DNA of 6,155 bases from an uncultured Eubacteriales bacterium (GTDB lineage: Bacteria; Bacillota_A; Clostridia; Oscillospirales; CAG-272): contig USKS01000101.1 of NCBI GenBank assembly GCA_900555345.1, forward strand, positions 1 to 6,155, written 5' to 3'. A program made the translations under genes and the position numbers. Below the pieces are notes generated by a model, which ran no database searches, was not told the origin of the DNA, and worked only from the letters and a program-made list of their open reading frames with translations. Positions 5,975 to 6,155 of this stretch are shown in pieces (the stretch's first letter is position 1; the number at the start of each line of letters is the position of its first letter).

Positions 5975-6154
5975 TCAGTTTTCGCTATCGCTTTTTGCGC
6001 CGCGCCCGTCCGTGCCGGACGGCTTATCGGCAGTATCGGCATCTGTGCCGCTTGCGGGCGCGTCCCCGTCTGCGCTTTCTGCGGAGTCTGTGCTGTCGCT
6101 GCCGGCGCTTTCAATGCGGGTATCCGCTCTCTTGCCGCCTTCGATCGCTTCAGT
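5975..6154 (-). CDS. C-terminal tail of an unidentified protein (5' end cut off by window edge)
   Basis: The minus strand is open from the window edge to a TGA at 5975-5977, giving 59 residues. The composition is that of a disordered acidic tail: rich in Ser, Asp, Ala, Gly and Thr, ten Asp, repeated short S/T-D and A-D units such as SDSTDSAESADGD and TDADTAD, and almost no hydrophobic residues after the first fifteen. It ends with a short basic/polar stretch, AKSDSEN. No domain can be recognised from this part. In Clostridia, ruvC or yebC often precede ruvA, so an extended RuvC is one possibility, but the tail itself gives no support for that. It points the same way as ruvAB and could share their transcript. 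Confidence 0.6.
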   Translation of the reverse strand, partial: TEAIEGGKRADTRIESAGSDSTDSAESADGDAPASGTDADTADKPSGTDGRGAKSDSEN

Positions 6155-6155
6155 G

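Noticed and set aside
6006..6022. Perfect 7-bp inverted repeat (CCGTCCG/CGGACGG, 3-nt loop) near the end of the upstream partial gene
   Set aside because: It lies inside coding sequence, has no following U-run, and such short G+C-rich palindromes are likely by chance in this composition.

Overview
The window reads as chromosomal DNA of a member of the Clostridia (Bacillota), probably a gut or rumen Ruminococcaceae/Oscillospiraceae-like or Lachnospiraceae-like anaerobe. The main reason is a SCIFF precursor peptide with its radical SAM/SPASM maturase, a pair that is almost a hallmark of Clostridia. AAAGGAGG-type ribosome binding sites, a textbook TTGACT-17-TATAAT promoter and a TTG start codon fit the same assignment. 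G+C is slightly above half by eye. All recognised genes lie on the minus strand, so the window is transcribed from high to low coordinates. No tRNA, rRNA, CRISPR array, insertion sequence or prophage gene is visible.

In transcription order: (1) 5975-6154, the disordered, acidic C-terminal tail of an unidentified gene cut by the window edge; (2) ruvA (5266-5892) and ruvB (4194-5252), the Holliday-junction branch-migration operon; (3) a tightly coupled two-gene metabolic unit, a class III aminotransferase-fold protein with an unusual N-terminal extension (2619-4157) and an FGGY-family sugar kinase (1156-2616), with a candidate promoter inside the 3' end of ruvB; (4) scfA (871-1023), the SCIFF ranthipeptide precursor, with its own strong promoter; (5) a perfect hairpin with a short U-run (831-856), then scfB (1-800, cut by the window edge), the thioether-forming maturase.

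The ruvAB pair acts in recombination repair. The aminotransferase and kinase probably act on the same or successive metabolites, but the substrate cannot be read from sequence. scfA and scfB form a ribosomally synthesised, post-translationally modified peptide (RiPP) system: the maturase binds the SCIFF leader and joins Cys thiols to backbone carbons. The hairpin between them would give much precursor and little enzyme.

The points most worth a second look are in the RiPP locus: a seventh cysteine, Gly at the position where the studied homologue has its thioether-acceptor Thr, an inverted repeat nested in the promoter, and the attenuator-like hairpin. Next is the aminotransferase/kinase pair, which sits where many Clostridia carry queA-tgt-yajC between ruvB and the SCIFF genes. 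I see no wholly unprecedented system; the novelty lies in variation within a known RiPP class and in an uncharacterised enzyme pair.
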